From Sweltsa coloradensis (lineage: Eukaryota; Arthropoda; Insecta; Plecoptera; Chloroperlidae): DNA of 64,000 nt. The position numbers and the translations under genes are program-made. The DNA lies in contig JAMZAV010000055.1 of assembly GCA_024449915.1 (NCBI GenBank), positions 186,001 through 250,000 on the forward strand, given 5' to 3'. This document shows, one piece after another, positions 30,801 to 43,100 of the stretch. How positions within the stretch are numbered: position 1 is the first letter of the stretch; each line of letters starts with the position of its first letter. The notes under the pieces are model-generated. The model did no database searches. It was not told the DNA's origin and saw only the letters and a program-made list of their open reading frames with translations.

Positions 30801-31098
30801 TGTCTAATGTCGCCTCGCCTGCGCAATATGACCTAACCGGTTGAAGCGCCCTAGTTTCTCATGTCCTCGTCGTCGTAATATCGGTTGCAATCTGGAGTTC
30901 TTAACATAATACTTTTTTTTTCTAACATGTAGGCCTACTACTTCACTTCACTTTTAGTATAGTAATCTTGTGTTTTTACTCGTTATCTTGACCTTGAAGG
31001 CCTCCGAATCTCCGCCCGTCCATTAGAACACGAAACTACACACCATATCAGCTGTTGCCTGCAAGCACATGTGAGAAAGTGCTGATGAAACTTGGCTG

Positions 31099-31135
<37 letters not shown>

Positions 31136-34100
31136 TCGCGTAATATTTGCCTCACTCCAGTGGGACGACCGAGTTGTGACAGATCACTTGTTGGCAGTGG
31201 TGGGGGGAAGCAGGGTCTTGCCGGCCAGCCTGCATCACGAGCAACTTACTGAGTTGACACAGCGTTCTCCGTTTTTTTATTTGACTTGTCAGACGTATTA
31301 TTTCGTACTGAACGAATGCAAGCCTAATATTTCAGCTACAAAGGCATTTTTTTAAATTTTTATTTGAATGTAGGGAAAAATTTCAACATTGCGATTAAAC
31401 ATTGATTGTTTTATTTGATATCAATGTTGGCATTTTACATCAATGGGTAACCTTAAAATTAAACTCTAATCCCAATTTGGGCATATTTAGCATTTATAGT
31501 TTAAACTAATTTCATGGGGCTCTACTTATTAAGGGTGTCTGAATGTTGAAAAGGAGAATAGAAAAGATTCAATCACCTGAGGCTAAAGCGATGTAAGAGT
31601 AAAGAGAACTAAAGAGTCCAGTCTCCGTCTTTTGCAAAGGTGTTTCCTCCCGGATCAAATATATCTTGCCGCATGGATCAATGAAGTCTTCTGCCTGAAA
31701 AATAAAATAAACTGGTACTGAATAATGAGAATATATTATTTTATTGGAAAAATAAAATAACAAATAAGCCTTGCATAAAATCAGTCTTAGGACGTGTCTG
31801 ATTGCTTGAAAAACGTAGATTATTCTTATTCTCATTCTCAATTTGACGACATCAATCATCGGTGACGTCAGAAGCAATGTATGAAGGGTCCAGATTGAGA
31901 CTGAGAACGAGTATTAAACCTAGTAATAAAAATACCACACTTGTTTTCATTATTATTTAAAAATTTAAAAAATTATTTATTTAAAAATGTGGCCTTGGTA
32001 GACGATCGAATTAAAACACTTCCAAAATGTTGAGTAGCCAAATAAGTTATTAAATGTAATTAATAAATAATATACTAGTAATAAATAAATAATAAATAAT
32101 CAAATTTGGTATGGAAACGTTATGTAAACACTTTAAAGTACTGTTAAGATCGCAATCAGTCGGCCTCCTGCATGTGTCAACTCCAAGGCTTTTCATCCAT
32201 TTGTTTTGATATTGATACCTTTGTTGATACTCCCATCAAGAAATGACCGAAAGCTACACTTCTAGTACCGAGACCGAGAATGAGACTGAGAATGAGAATA
32301 TAGTACTAGTTCAGACACGTCCTTAGTCTAAAAAGTAAAAACATTAATTTCTCTGATTTTCTCCAACATAAACAAACCTATAGATAGGTCATAGGGATAT
32401 TTGATACAGTTTTCTTCAATCCATGATATTGAAAGCATTTTTTTTGTTTTTGTAAAACATGAAGACTGAATTAATTGAAAACTTGCAAAATAAAATTGAC
32501 AAGGATATGATTTCTTAAGACCAACAAATATTGACCATTTTTAGTCATTTATCAAGCATAAAATAGGGAGGGTACTTAAAAAAATTACTCTTATAATTAT
32601 TTGGTGTTGGTTGGGGAAAGATTGATAGAGGATGGGAGCCAACAGCTGACCTTGAAAAAGTTTGGCGGCTGTGTAGAGTTGAAGATCACATAAATATATA
32701 CACATATTACATTACATTACATAATCTAATAATTATTTGAAATTTGAAATATATATAGTACATACCTATGTAATACATAAAAAACAGATTTCCGGTTTAT
32801 TGAGGTCATCTCTAGTTTGAATGATTTAGAACTGTATGACTGCTTACTTAGTATAAACATAAAGACAAAAGTGATCAAGAAGGATGTCACTAATGCCCAC
32901 TGTGTAAGTTAGGTGATTAAAATGTGGCACACATCCTTGTCGATTGTCGCCAAAGTGTGCTCCTTTAGAAAACGATTATGTATTGTCACCTACAGCCGCT
33001 GCAGAGAATAATTTTTAGAGCAAGTTCTGGTGTTAATTAAAAATATAAATATGGGCTATGATAATATAATATGTAATATCATTTTTGAACACCTGACAGC
33101 TGATACAGGATTATCATTTTGTATTGACATTCCACGTTGCTTTAACACTAAATAAAATTAATTACTAAACCGGATTTAGATGCCCTTAGCAAAAGAACTA
33201 AGTAATGTACCTCCACTAAAGCCTTTGGCAGCAGCTTGCACTGATAGAGCTGCAATATACAGTCCAGTATGTTCTTCCAGCCTTCACGGAGAATGTCCCC
33301 ATGACGGTGTACTAACTGAAATAGAGTTTTAGCAGCGAGCTGAGCCTTTGGGTTCGATCCAAAACATATTGTCAGATTGTCCGGAGTTTCGTTTGAGTTG
33401 ACCAGTGTTGTGAACTTGCACAACGATACCACAAGGTTATCAAAGTCATTGCTCATTCCGTAATGGGCGGAGATCATGGCGCACTTTCTGCAAAAAATTT
33501 GTGAGAAAACAATTTAAAACCATCTTATTATAGTATTGGAAGTTGGAACTATATACTTTTTACACAAATAATGCATAACTGGATGAGGAGGGACCTATGT
33601 AGACCAATCAACAAATATTGGAAGAGTCTCGAATATAAATGTAGTTTAAAGATACCTACGACTGGTTTATGAACTATGTCCAGTATGAACGCTGTAGGCC
33701 CCTATTGAAACCGTATTTTACATTTACTCACCTAAAACCTGAAATAGCCTTGTGGTAAATGTTCACTTCATTGCTCTTGTCGAACACGTAACTGAGAGCT
33801 GCAACTGTAGGGCCCCAGATCAGGGAAAACAAGTCGTGATCAAAGAGGCCGTTCGGCGCATGAACAAACACGCCATCTTTACTCATACCTCGTCTCAGCA
33901 AAACCTGCAAAGTGAAACACAGCGATGGGTCAGAGAAACGGTTGACAGATCCAAATTGCATTGTACAGTGAAACCTCTATCCATAGTTTCTCAAACTACT
34001 GTTTTCCTGCATCTATAGTGTTTTTTATGCACTCCCATAATAAGCTTTATTGTTATTTTCTATTTGATTCATAGTTTTTCCGGATCCATAGTTTTTTTCA

Positions 34101-37100
34101 AGTACTCCCCTGAAAAACGATGCATAGAGGTTTCACTGTATAACCTCCTCAGACCCAGAATTAATTTTTTTGCAAATATATAAAACCAAATGTCATTTTC
34201 TGGTTGAAAAAAATAAATAAAAAATAAAAAAAATACAGAGCAAAAATCCCTTGACCCATTTAGCCAAAACGCTGTGTCTCCTATAGGCGACATTGGGTCT
34301 CAAATATAATGAAACAATTATTTGACAACAATGTAGTTTTGTTAGTAAATACCCTAAAATTTCAATGAATTTTTGCTTCTTTTTATTTGTAGGTCTATTC
34401 TTTTTTATTGCTGTTATTGTTATTTACACAATTTTTTTTTAAATTTTATAATAATTATTAAAAAATTCAATAAATTTAAAAAAATAACAAAAAATAACAA
34501 AATTCCTTTGTTAATGGTTGTTTCAAGCATGGATTTTATAAGTTGGTGATAGCCTAATTAAATTTAACTTAAAAGTTATGAAAACATAAGCTTGGCATGT
34601 TAATCAAAATTTAATTTTAGTTTTGATATTAATTTTATTGATAAAAAGTGTAAAAAAAAACATGAAATATGTTTTTAATTTTAATTATCTTAATACATGG
34701 CTTTGTGCTAGTGTAATCACCGTTCTTACTCAGAAAAAACAAATGAAAACTAACAGTATGAAATTTTGAGTTTTATAAGTATTCCAACAGTTGAGACCCA
34801 ATGTCGCCTATGGGAGACATAGGAATAATTTGCATTGTTGGCATTGTTGTATTCTCAACAGAGTAAAAAACCCGATTGCATCTTGTTAACACAATGTTCT
34901 AGTATTGTAAAATGGTTGTATCATTCAATTTGACAGCAACTAGAATTAATTACAGCATAATTACCATTCCACGGCCATCTTGAATAAAATTTCATAAAAG
35001 TAAGAGAAGATAACAGCTTCAGTTTTAGTTTTTTTTGTAAGTTGGACAATTTGTAACTATAGTTACCATCTGTTGGCAACTAAATTAACTAATGTAGTGC
35101 CTGGCTCGCATCTCTAGATCAACCATTAAATTATTTTCTAATGCCCTATTTAGTGTCTCTCATAGGCGACGCTGGGTCTGAGGAGGATAAGCATAAAAAT
35201 ATTACGTAAAAGCAGATGGGGCCTAGGAATTAAATTTGCTGTTCTCTTCCTTTTTTTTTATTTAGGACTAAAACACAGAAGTTTAAAGCAAGAGCAATGG
35301 AGGAAGTTGGAGAAAACATATATTGGAGAGTTGGTAACCAAAATAGGAAATGGACTTTGGACCGTGTGGGATTTTCATTTTCTCACAAAACAATTTTGGA
35401 CTAGCTAGACCTACATTAACGTATGTTGCTAGAGAATACCCAATATGCAATATGACAATGCATAAAGTGAGGAAGTAACAAATCACCAGTGGCTGTATGT
35501 ATTCTGTGCATGCCTTGAGTGTTGCATGGCTCTATTATTGCAACTTGCTATTCATATAATGTAACAGTTGATGACGGACACTAGAAACAAAATATAAACA
35601 TGCTGAGCAATTATTATATGAGCGGTCTAGCCTCTAGAATATGTTGGAGTAAGAACAGTAAAATATGGTACACACAATTGAGCCAATCTGGTGTTGGGTA
35701 TCTAGGTACGTACCACAAACTCTATACAGATACTCCATAGTCCATGGCATAAAGCTTTACCCACAAATGGTTTAGTTGATCTGCCTCAAGTGACCAGAAA
35801 AGAACTTTTAAATACACAATTTCATATTTGTCTATTCAAACAAAAATGTGCCTCTCTGGTTAAATATCCAGTTTATATATTCGAGTTAGTGCTACACCGT
35901 TCAAATGTAAGTACATAGCAGACTTTTACATCATTAAAATGAAAAATTTGGACTGTTAGACCAGGGTTGCCACCAAGTCAATTTTTTTATCCTTGAAAGA
36001 TACTTAAAAAATCCTGAGAAATCCTTGAAAACAGTTATTCGGCATTACTGTCGCATTAGCGTATTATAACCGCGAAGGAATGTTACCAATTTCAGGTTTC
36101 ATACCAAAATATGTTTTGCCAGCCTGATTTTCGAGAATCTAGTCAAAATTACGTGCAGACAAACGCACAAGAATCAGAATTTTCTTCCAATATACAGTCA
36201 AACCCCTATGGATCGTTCCCGGATCGTCCGTTTTCCCGCCATGATCGGTATATTTGAAAAGTTTTTGCAAATGTCCCATTTACACAATGTTAAAAATTCC
36301 CGCATCCACTGTTCCTCAATCGATCGTTTTCCTCGCTGTATCGTTCAAAATGTTGTGTTTAATGTTAAATTTACCCTAATGTATCGTTTTCGCCTTTGAT
36401 GAACACCGACCGACGGACGAAGCACTATTTCCTGCAAGACAATATATCATCGACAGCGAGCGCGATGTTTTGTAAGCTGTAGTCAGGTTCACTTCACCTC
36501 CCCGCCCGCCGGCGGCTGCCGCCTACGAGACCGGTTACCCCTCCCTCCCACTCACGCTGCCCGTGGCACAGCTCTCACTCTCTCCTCTCTCGGCCGGCCG
36601 GCCAGCTCAGACACTTCACATTCTCTCTCAGCAGTGCCGTGTATTTCTTACGCGAATGCGATAATAATAATAATTAAAAGATAATTGTTTTTAATCAATG
36701 ATGATGTCAATACAACACTTGTTTAACTGTAGCGCGAGTGTTATATGAGTTGAGTTGCCGTGTCTTATTCTCGGATATAACACTTCCGGCTGGCGGCTGC
36801 CCCTACCAGCTAGCCGTGTACTGCAACATTTGAAGCTGAGACGATCTCGACCTTGGAGACCCGGACCATTCCCTAGGGACTTCAAGGATGCAGTTCAGTC
36901 GCCCGTGCAATTTTCTCTCGTCGCAAGCACGATTCGAAATCGTAGTAAATATTGTTCCCAGAGTCAATGAAGAGATACAGGGAAATGTGATCTTCATGCA
37001 CGGAGCATTGATCGATATCAACGGAAAAATACTTAATCTTCTTTAAACACAAGTACAGCGCGGACAATAGGGCGCAGCGACCGAGAAAACAGATAACGTG

Positions 37101-40100
37101 ACAATCCATTCACCAAGCACGTGCATGATTAGCTGTGAGGTCTCGACCCGACGAGTAGATTCTTGCGCCGCCGATTCCCGCGGCTGTCTCTCTCGCACTC
37201 ATAGCTTACGCGCCATCACACCCGGCGCGCATGAATCAACACTAGTCTATCATCGTTGTTGATTTTTATTTTTTACCTCATTAAGACAAGCTTTTTATTT
37301 TCTTTACGGACAACAATTATTATATAACTGTCTTCTGAAAGTCGTAATAGATACTTGATATATTATTATCCAGATATTTTGAGTAGGCAATAAATTAGAC
37401 TGAAAATTTTCAAAATTCATTTTTTTTGTTATTTTACTCAATTTTAGGCATATTACATCGTTTTATTGGTTTTTCTTGTTTTGACCGTTTTCCTCACTGC
37501 ATCGTTTTTTTGTAAGCTACCCTGAAAAACGATACATAGGGGTTTTCCATTTTACTGTATTTTAACGTTTACTTTTAGGCCTACTCACCATAACTACCAC
37601 TTAAGGTAAATGTTGGCCTATGCAGTCACTTACGTTAATTTTTACTAGTTCCTGATGTTTTTTTACTGTCTACATTGCTTTTTTTGGCTGAATTTAAAAA
37701 ATGTATTAATTTAAAGTATTTTTTAAAGACAGTAGAAAATCCTAAGATTTTGCCCAAAATCCTGTTATCCTTGAGACACTCTAAAAATCCTGAGAAAAGG
37801 ATAAAATCCTTGAAAGTGGCAACTCTGTCAGTTAGACTATAATACCAAATATCTTTACTTTCGTTACTGCGAAAGGAAGTCATGACTGAACAGCCTCCAT
37901 CCCGCTGTAGGCCTACACCACGTGTTCTAGACAGTAAATTATGAAAAAATTCCTTTCTGGAGACTTACTGTTTGATCCTGATTGTCACACGCTGATTTGC
38001 AGCAGAAACAATGGCATTGGGAGCGGGGGAGGGAAGGAGAATGCAGGCAGCGGATATGATGTTCCTAGAAAGCATCATTGGGTTGGAAGAGAAACCTAGT
38101 GGCCAAGTTAAAAAATTATAGGGCAATTCAATTGATAGGACATTTCCTATGTTTAACAACGAGAATGAATAAAAATGAACTGATAAAAATGAAATTAAAG
38201 TATTGAGTAATTTTTTAACACAATTAAATATAGAAGCAGTCTTGATGTTCAACGATATTGTTATAAATATTGCATCTATTTTGACGAAATCCTATTGTAT
38301 TAGGCTCTACCAAAATCAAACATCGATATCATAGTATAGTATTTTTCGACCGCCATAATGGTAATGTTTCAGTTTTTAAAGCAAATTTACTTGAAACCTG
38401 TTTTATGCCTATAGTATTTAAAATTCACATAGTTTTAGCACATATGGATGAAAATCCTGTAACGGATATTGTTGACACCATTAAAACATAGTAATGTCAA
38501 CAAATGCATCAACCAGACAGTATTACATACGGGTCTACATACCTTCCACAAGTAATTCTCTCGAACCAGCCCTGTCTGCTCTGCTGGCATCACGATTTCC
38601 TCAGTCTTGATAGCAACGTAAATTTCATCCAACATTTCCTGGTCAAAGTCTTCACCTCCATTGACTTTCTTCACATTTCTCTTGAATTCATCAACAGTCA
38701 TAGGGTTGTTTTGGCGTTTCACATTGTAGTTGTGCTGGTCCACGTTAAGCATTATCACTGCATACGCAAGAGTAAAAGCTGCATCCGCATTGGCAAAAGG
38801 TTCTCCATTACATTTCTGCAATAGATCAAATACCAATACCGGTACATTATTAGCCCAGATGAATTCCAGGATAGCCAACAATAAGATCTACATATGGCAT
38901 TGGGCTATATACCAGTTGATCTGAAGGGGTAAATCATTAAAGCAGAAGATGGGTTTAGGACACAATTTTGGATAAAATATTAAATTACTAGACCTGAAAT
39001 TGAATGCTTCTGTTGTATGTCTTGGAATAAAAAGCCTACTCCGATACGGTAAAAGAATGACGTTATATAGCCAACTATATAAATATCAACCAAGAGAAGA
39101 CTGATGACTGATTACTGATGAGTGATGACTGATGATGAATATTTATCTGGTATTATTTTTATATCTAGTTTCCCCTCACTTTGAATTACCTGCAACTGCA
39201 TTTATATTTTATGCAAATATATTATGCCCTAGGTAATTTTTTTTTTTTTTTTAAATATCAAGACAGTAAGTTGCTCCCAATACTCGATGGCAGCCTATAA
39301 TCGAGTAAATACAGTATGTAGGCCTACTAGTAATACTGGTATATAAAACACAAAAACATCTCAACTCGCAATTTAGACTTTGTCAAATCAAAAAACTAGA
39401 ACTCATTAATTATAGAGACATACTTAGGCCTAGCTTCCTTATGTATGTGTGATGCTGAAAGTTTAACATACTCAAATAATAGATATATTTATGTACATAC
39501 ATGCCAGTGCTCAGCAAAGTGTTCCATGATGAGGGAAATGAGCGGGGACTCTCCCGGAAGCCGGAACGTTTCCAAGTAGAGTCGCAATGCCTCGTCGATC
39601 CGAGTGTCGGTGAAGTCGAAAGACTTGACGAACGTGTCTAGAACTTGCAGGTTGTTGCGGCTACTGATATACTCACCTACAGACAAACAAGACACTCTCA
39701 CTTTCAGTTCTAAGGAATGTTTAGGATTTGTAAGAACTGGAAATGACGCTAACAAAATCTTCCAACTTACACAATGATATGTAAAGTTGACAAAAGAAAC
39801 TACAAACTAGCAAGATAGGCTTATGGTTACGGTATTGGTAGTAGTAAGTACACAAATAACAAGTGTGATTGGTGGGAAGATGGGCTAACTGATCAAAAAT
39901 AAAAATATAAACAACTGAATTCAGAAGGCCAATAAGCTTACCGATCATCTTCTTGTCCAGACGAGGGTTCTCTCGTAGGAAGTGGACAGCCTCTGTGGGG
40001 TCAAGCGGAGTTGAGAGGAGATGGTGATCTTGGAGAAACTCAATGCCTTTCTTAGGTTTGGAATTAAAGTGTTCTGTGCCCGATGCCAGGAGCTATATAC

Positions 40101-43100
40101 GCCAAGAGATAGATCAAGATGTAAGAATTAGTTAGGAACAACAACACTCCAATTTTAAGTTATTTATTTTTTTTATAGTTTTTAAACAAGAAAAATAAAT
40201 TTGTATTTAGAGTCTACCCACTCAATCATACAACTGATTTTCAGTGGGGGACTCTACACTACAACTACAACATTTTAATACATTATGATGTGCGTGTGCC
40301 GGATTGTCTAACTAAGGAGAAATACAAGTAGCCCTATTTTATTATGTACTATTTTAAATTTTAATATATTTAATACAATCCTATTCAACTATCAAACCAT
40401 TTTACAAAATGAAACTAAACATTAAAATAATATTTTACATTACATTGAAATAACAATAGTTGCATATTAATCGTGCAGTGATGCACCACGCAGTACCCAA
40501 AGAACAAATTAAATTGATAAAAGGTTTGAGTTTTGATAATACTAATTAGTAATTAGTAATTCATAACCGAATCCAGACCAATTTTCAGGTGTACTAATCC
40601 ATAGTACCCTTTCATAATTCTTGATTAAACTGGAAACTTCCTTAGCCTAGTTAAAACATTAGTCGGCAAGATTTTCTTGTGAAATCAAGCGATGATAGAA
40701 AAGATTAGCAAATAGCAATGAATATGTATTCACTGTATTAGTATTACCTTCTTCTTCCTCTTTATAGCCATCAGCTGTTCATGGCTTGGAATGTTATCAG
40801 AGACTTTCTGCCTCCCGGCTCGTGTCACATAGTTGGTTGATTCAACAGTCCTCTCAGAACAGGTAATATCTGTATAAAAGCAATCCATGCATAAGTACCT
40901 AGGTGACTTAATCCCTTTGTTTGGGTGCGAATACTCAAGTGAATTACAGAAGACAATTAGGTGAGCCACGAAAGTAGTGCATCGAACACCGAGAATAGAG
41001 CTAATGATAATGAAGGAATGATGCATGGATTTACGGCTCATATGAGATTGCACCAGAGTTACACAAGGTATGCGGAATTAGGCTAAATGAGACAATGTAC
41101 AATTTAAATAAAATAAATATTTTTAAAACCTACATCAAAAGTGGGATAACAAAGTAAAAAACTTTACCCTAACAAGTCTCTGCACAAGTGATGGTATTTT
41201 GTGGTCTCACTCTTATCTAAGCTTCAATTGGCACACTACTGTGCAGTTTGAATTAGAAACATTAATCAGTAGGCCTACTCATACATAGTGTACATAGTGC
41301 TGAATAGATGTTATGTTATGCAGTCTTGGGCACGTTCCCCCAAAAAAAGGAACTTTGAAAAGTTAAGTTACTTCTGCCTAAAAAGGAACTGAGACGTTCC
41401 TAGTTCCTTTTCAATAAAAAAGGAACTGAAACGTTCCTCGTTCCTCAAAAGGAACTTAGTTCCTTTCACGTTCCTTATACCATCACTGATTTAAACAATA
41501 ATAAATGTGAAATGAGTCAATTTATTATTACTCTTATTTATTTAAGTGAGTCCCAGACCATCAGACGACGGTGGCATCATTTTCGAAAACACAAGATGTC
41601 ACATTGATATTTTTCATACTGCAGTTTACGATATCAAGTACTGGAATTCGAAGGTATTACGATGGCGAAAGGAACTTATAAAGGAACGTTAAATTCGTTC
41701 CAAGTTCCCACGAAATAGTAACTTTGACGTTACAAGTTCCTGATCTAAGAAAAGGAACGCGTTCCCACAAAAGTTCCTGAAAAAGGAACGCGTTACTAGG
41801 AACGCGTTCCTCCCCAAGACTGATGTTATGGTAGTAGACCTAAGCCTTAACACTAAATATGGTTCCTGACTTTTGTCATACCCTTGATTTTTGTGTGTGA
41901 TGACAGCTGTTGATAACAATGTGGCAAACCCCCAAGTAAACCGATATGCAATTTTGTTTCTATAGGCCTACTATAAATTTAACCCATAAAGATAATACGT
42001 ACAGTATTAACTAGGCTATATCATATTCATGTAGTATTACAAATAGTAAGGACACACAACGATGTAACACAAATTATTGGTGATAAATGATAATCTAAAA
42101 GGTTACTGCATTATCGATCGATTTTGATAATGTTGGTAAAAATTTCAAAATTGTGATCATTTTTCCAACATACAGGTGTGATCAAATTTGGATGCCTAAA
42201 AATGAGTCAGAAATAGAAATATGTAAAAACTGAGTCTCCGAGACCGTTAAATTAAAATTATTAATTTTATTACCATAAACCGACACTTGGACAAATGGTG
42301 GTCCATAGAGGTGTGTGAGTATACAAAAATTTATATTTGATCGAACATATCAAGTGTTCAAACTCGATTCAAAACCAAACTACCTATATGCAAATTCCTA
42401 ATTATTCGAATCCTAAACAAGTACTAGTTCAAACAATGCAGAACAGAGCCTGAATTTCTATTTCTCAACACTACTTGCAGTGTGTTTTGGGTGTTACGTC
42501 AATCGGAAAGTTCAAACACTTGCAACTCGAATTAGATTTGAAATCTCAAAAAGCATCAATTTATTAACCCATCGGCTTACTCGCCGGTCGAATCGACGGG
42601 CTGTTTGGAATGACCGCCGACCTACCTGGCCGTCGGACCGACGGGCTGGAACAGCGCGCTACATTATCGATCGTTGTATGAGAAGGGTTCGTCCAATCAC
42701 CAAGAGATTGCGCTCAACGTACTCTACACACTTCACTGCATCCAACGATGTGTTTGGCTCATATCTCGGTCAAGTTTTAGCCTGTCTATGCTTGAAGGAA
42801 AGATTATGTTTGCATTTGTAGGCGGTATGGCAGCAATTTGCAATACTTTGAAGGATATGACGAAGATGAGGGGTATGATATTTTGACACCAAGAAAAATT
42901 CGTAGGAAAGTTCATACACCCTAGACATTTATTTAGGCTATATTTTAGTTTTTATTTCAAGTAAATCGGGTTATTTTGTAGGAGCAGTGATTTTTTCGCT
43001 GAGGTGCGCTCCGCACCCCATTTCGTAAAAAAATTAATGGATTTCAGGGGTACTGCACATCGATTTTTAATGGTAAGCCGATGGGTTAAATGCAGACAGT

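Noticed and set aside
34144..35186. Canonical piggyBac element
   Set aside because: TIRs are clear but flanks are ATAA, not TTAA, and there is no transposase; the superfamily is left open.
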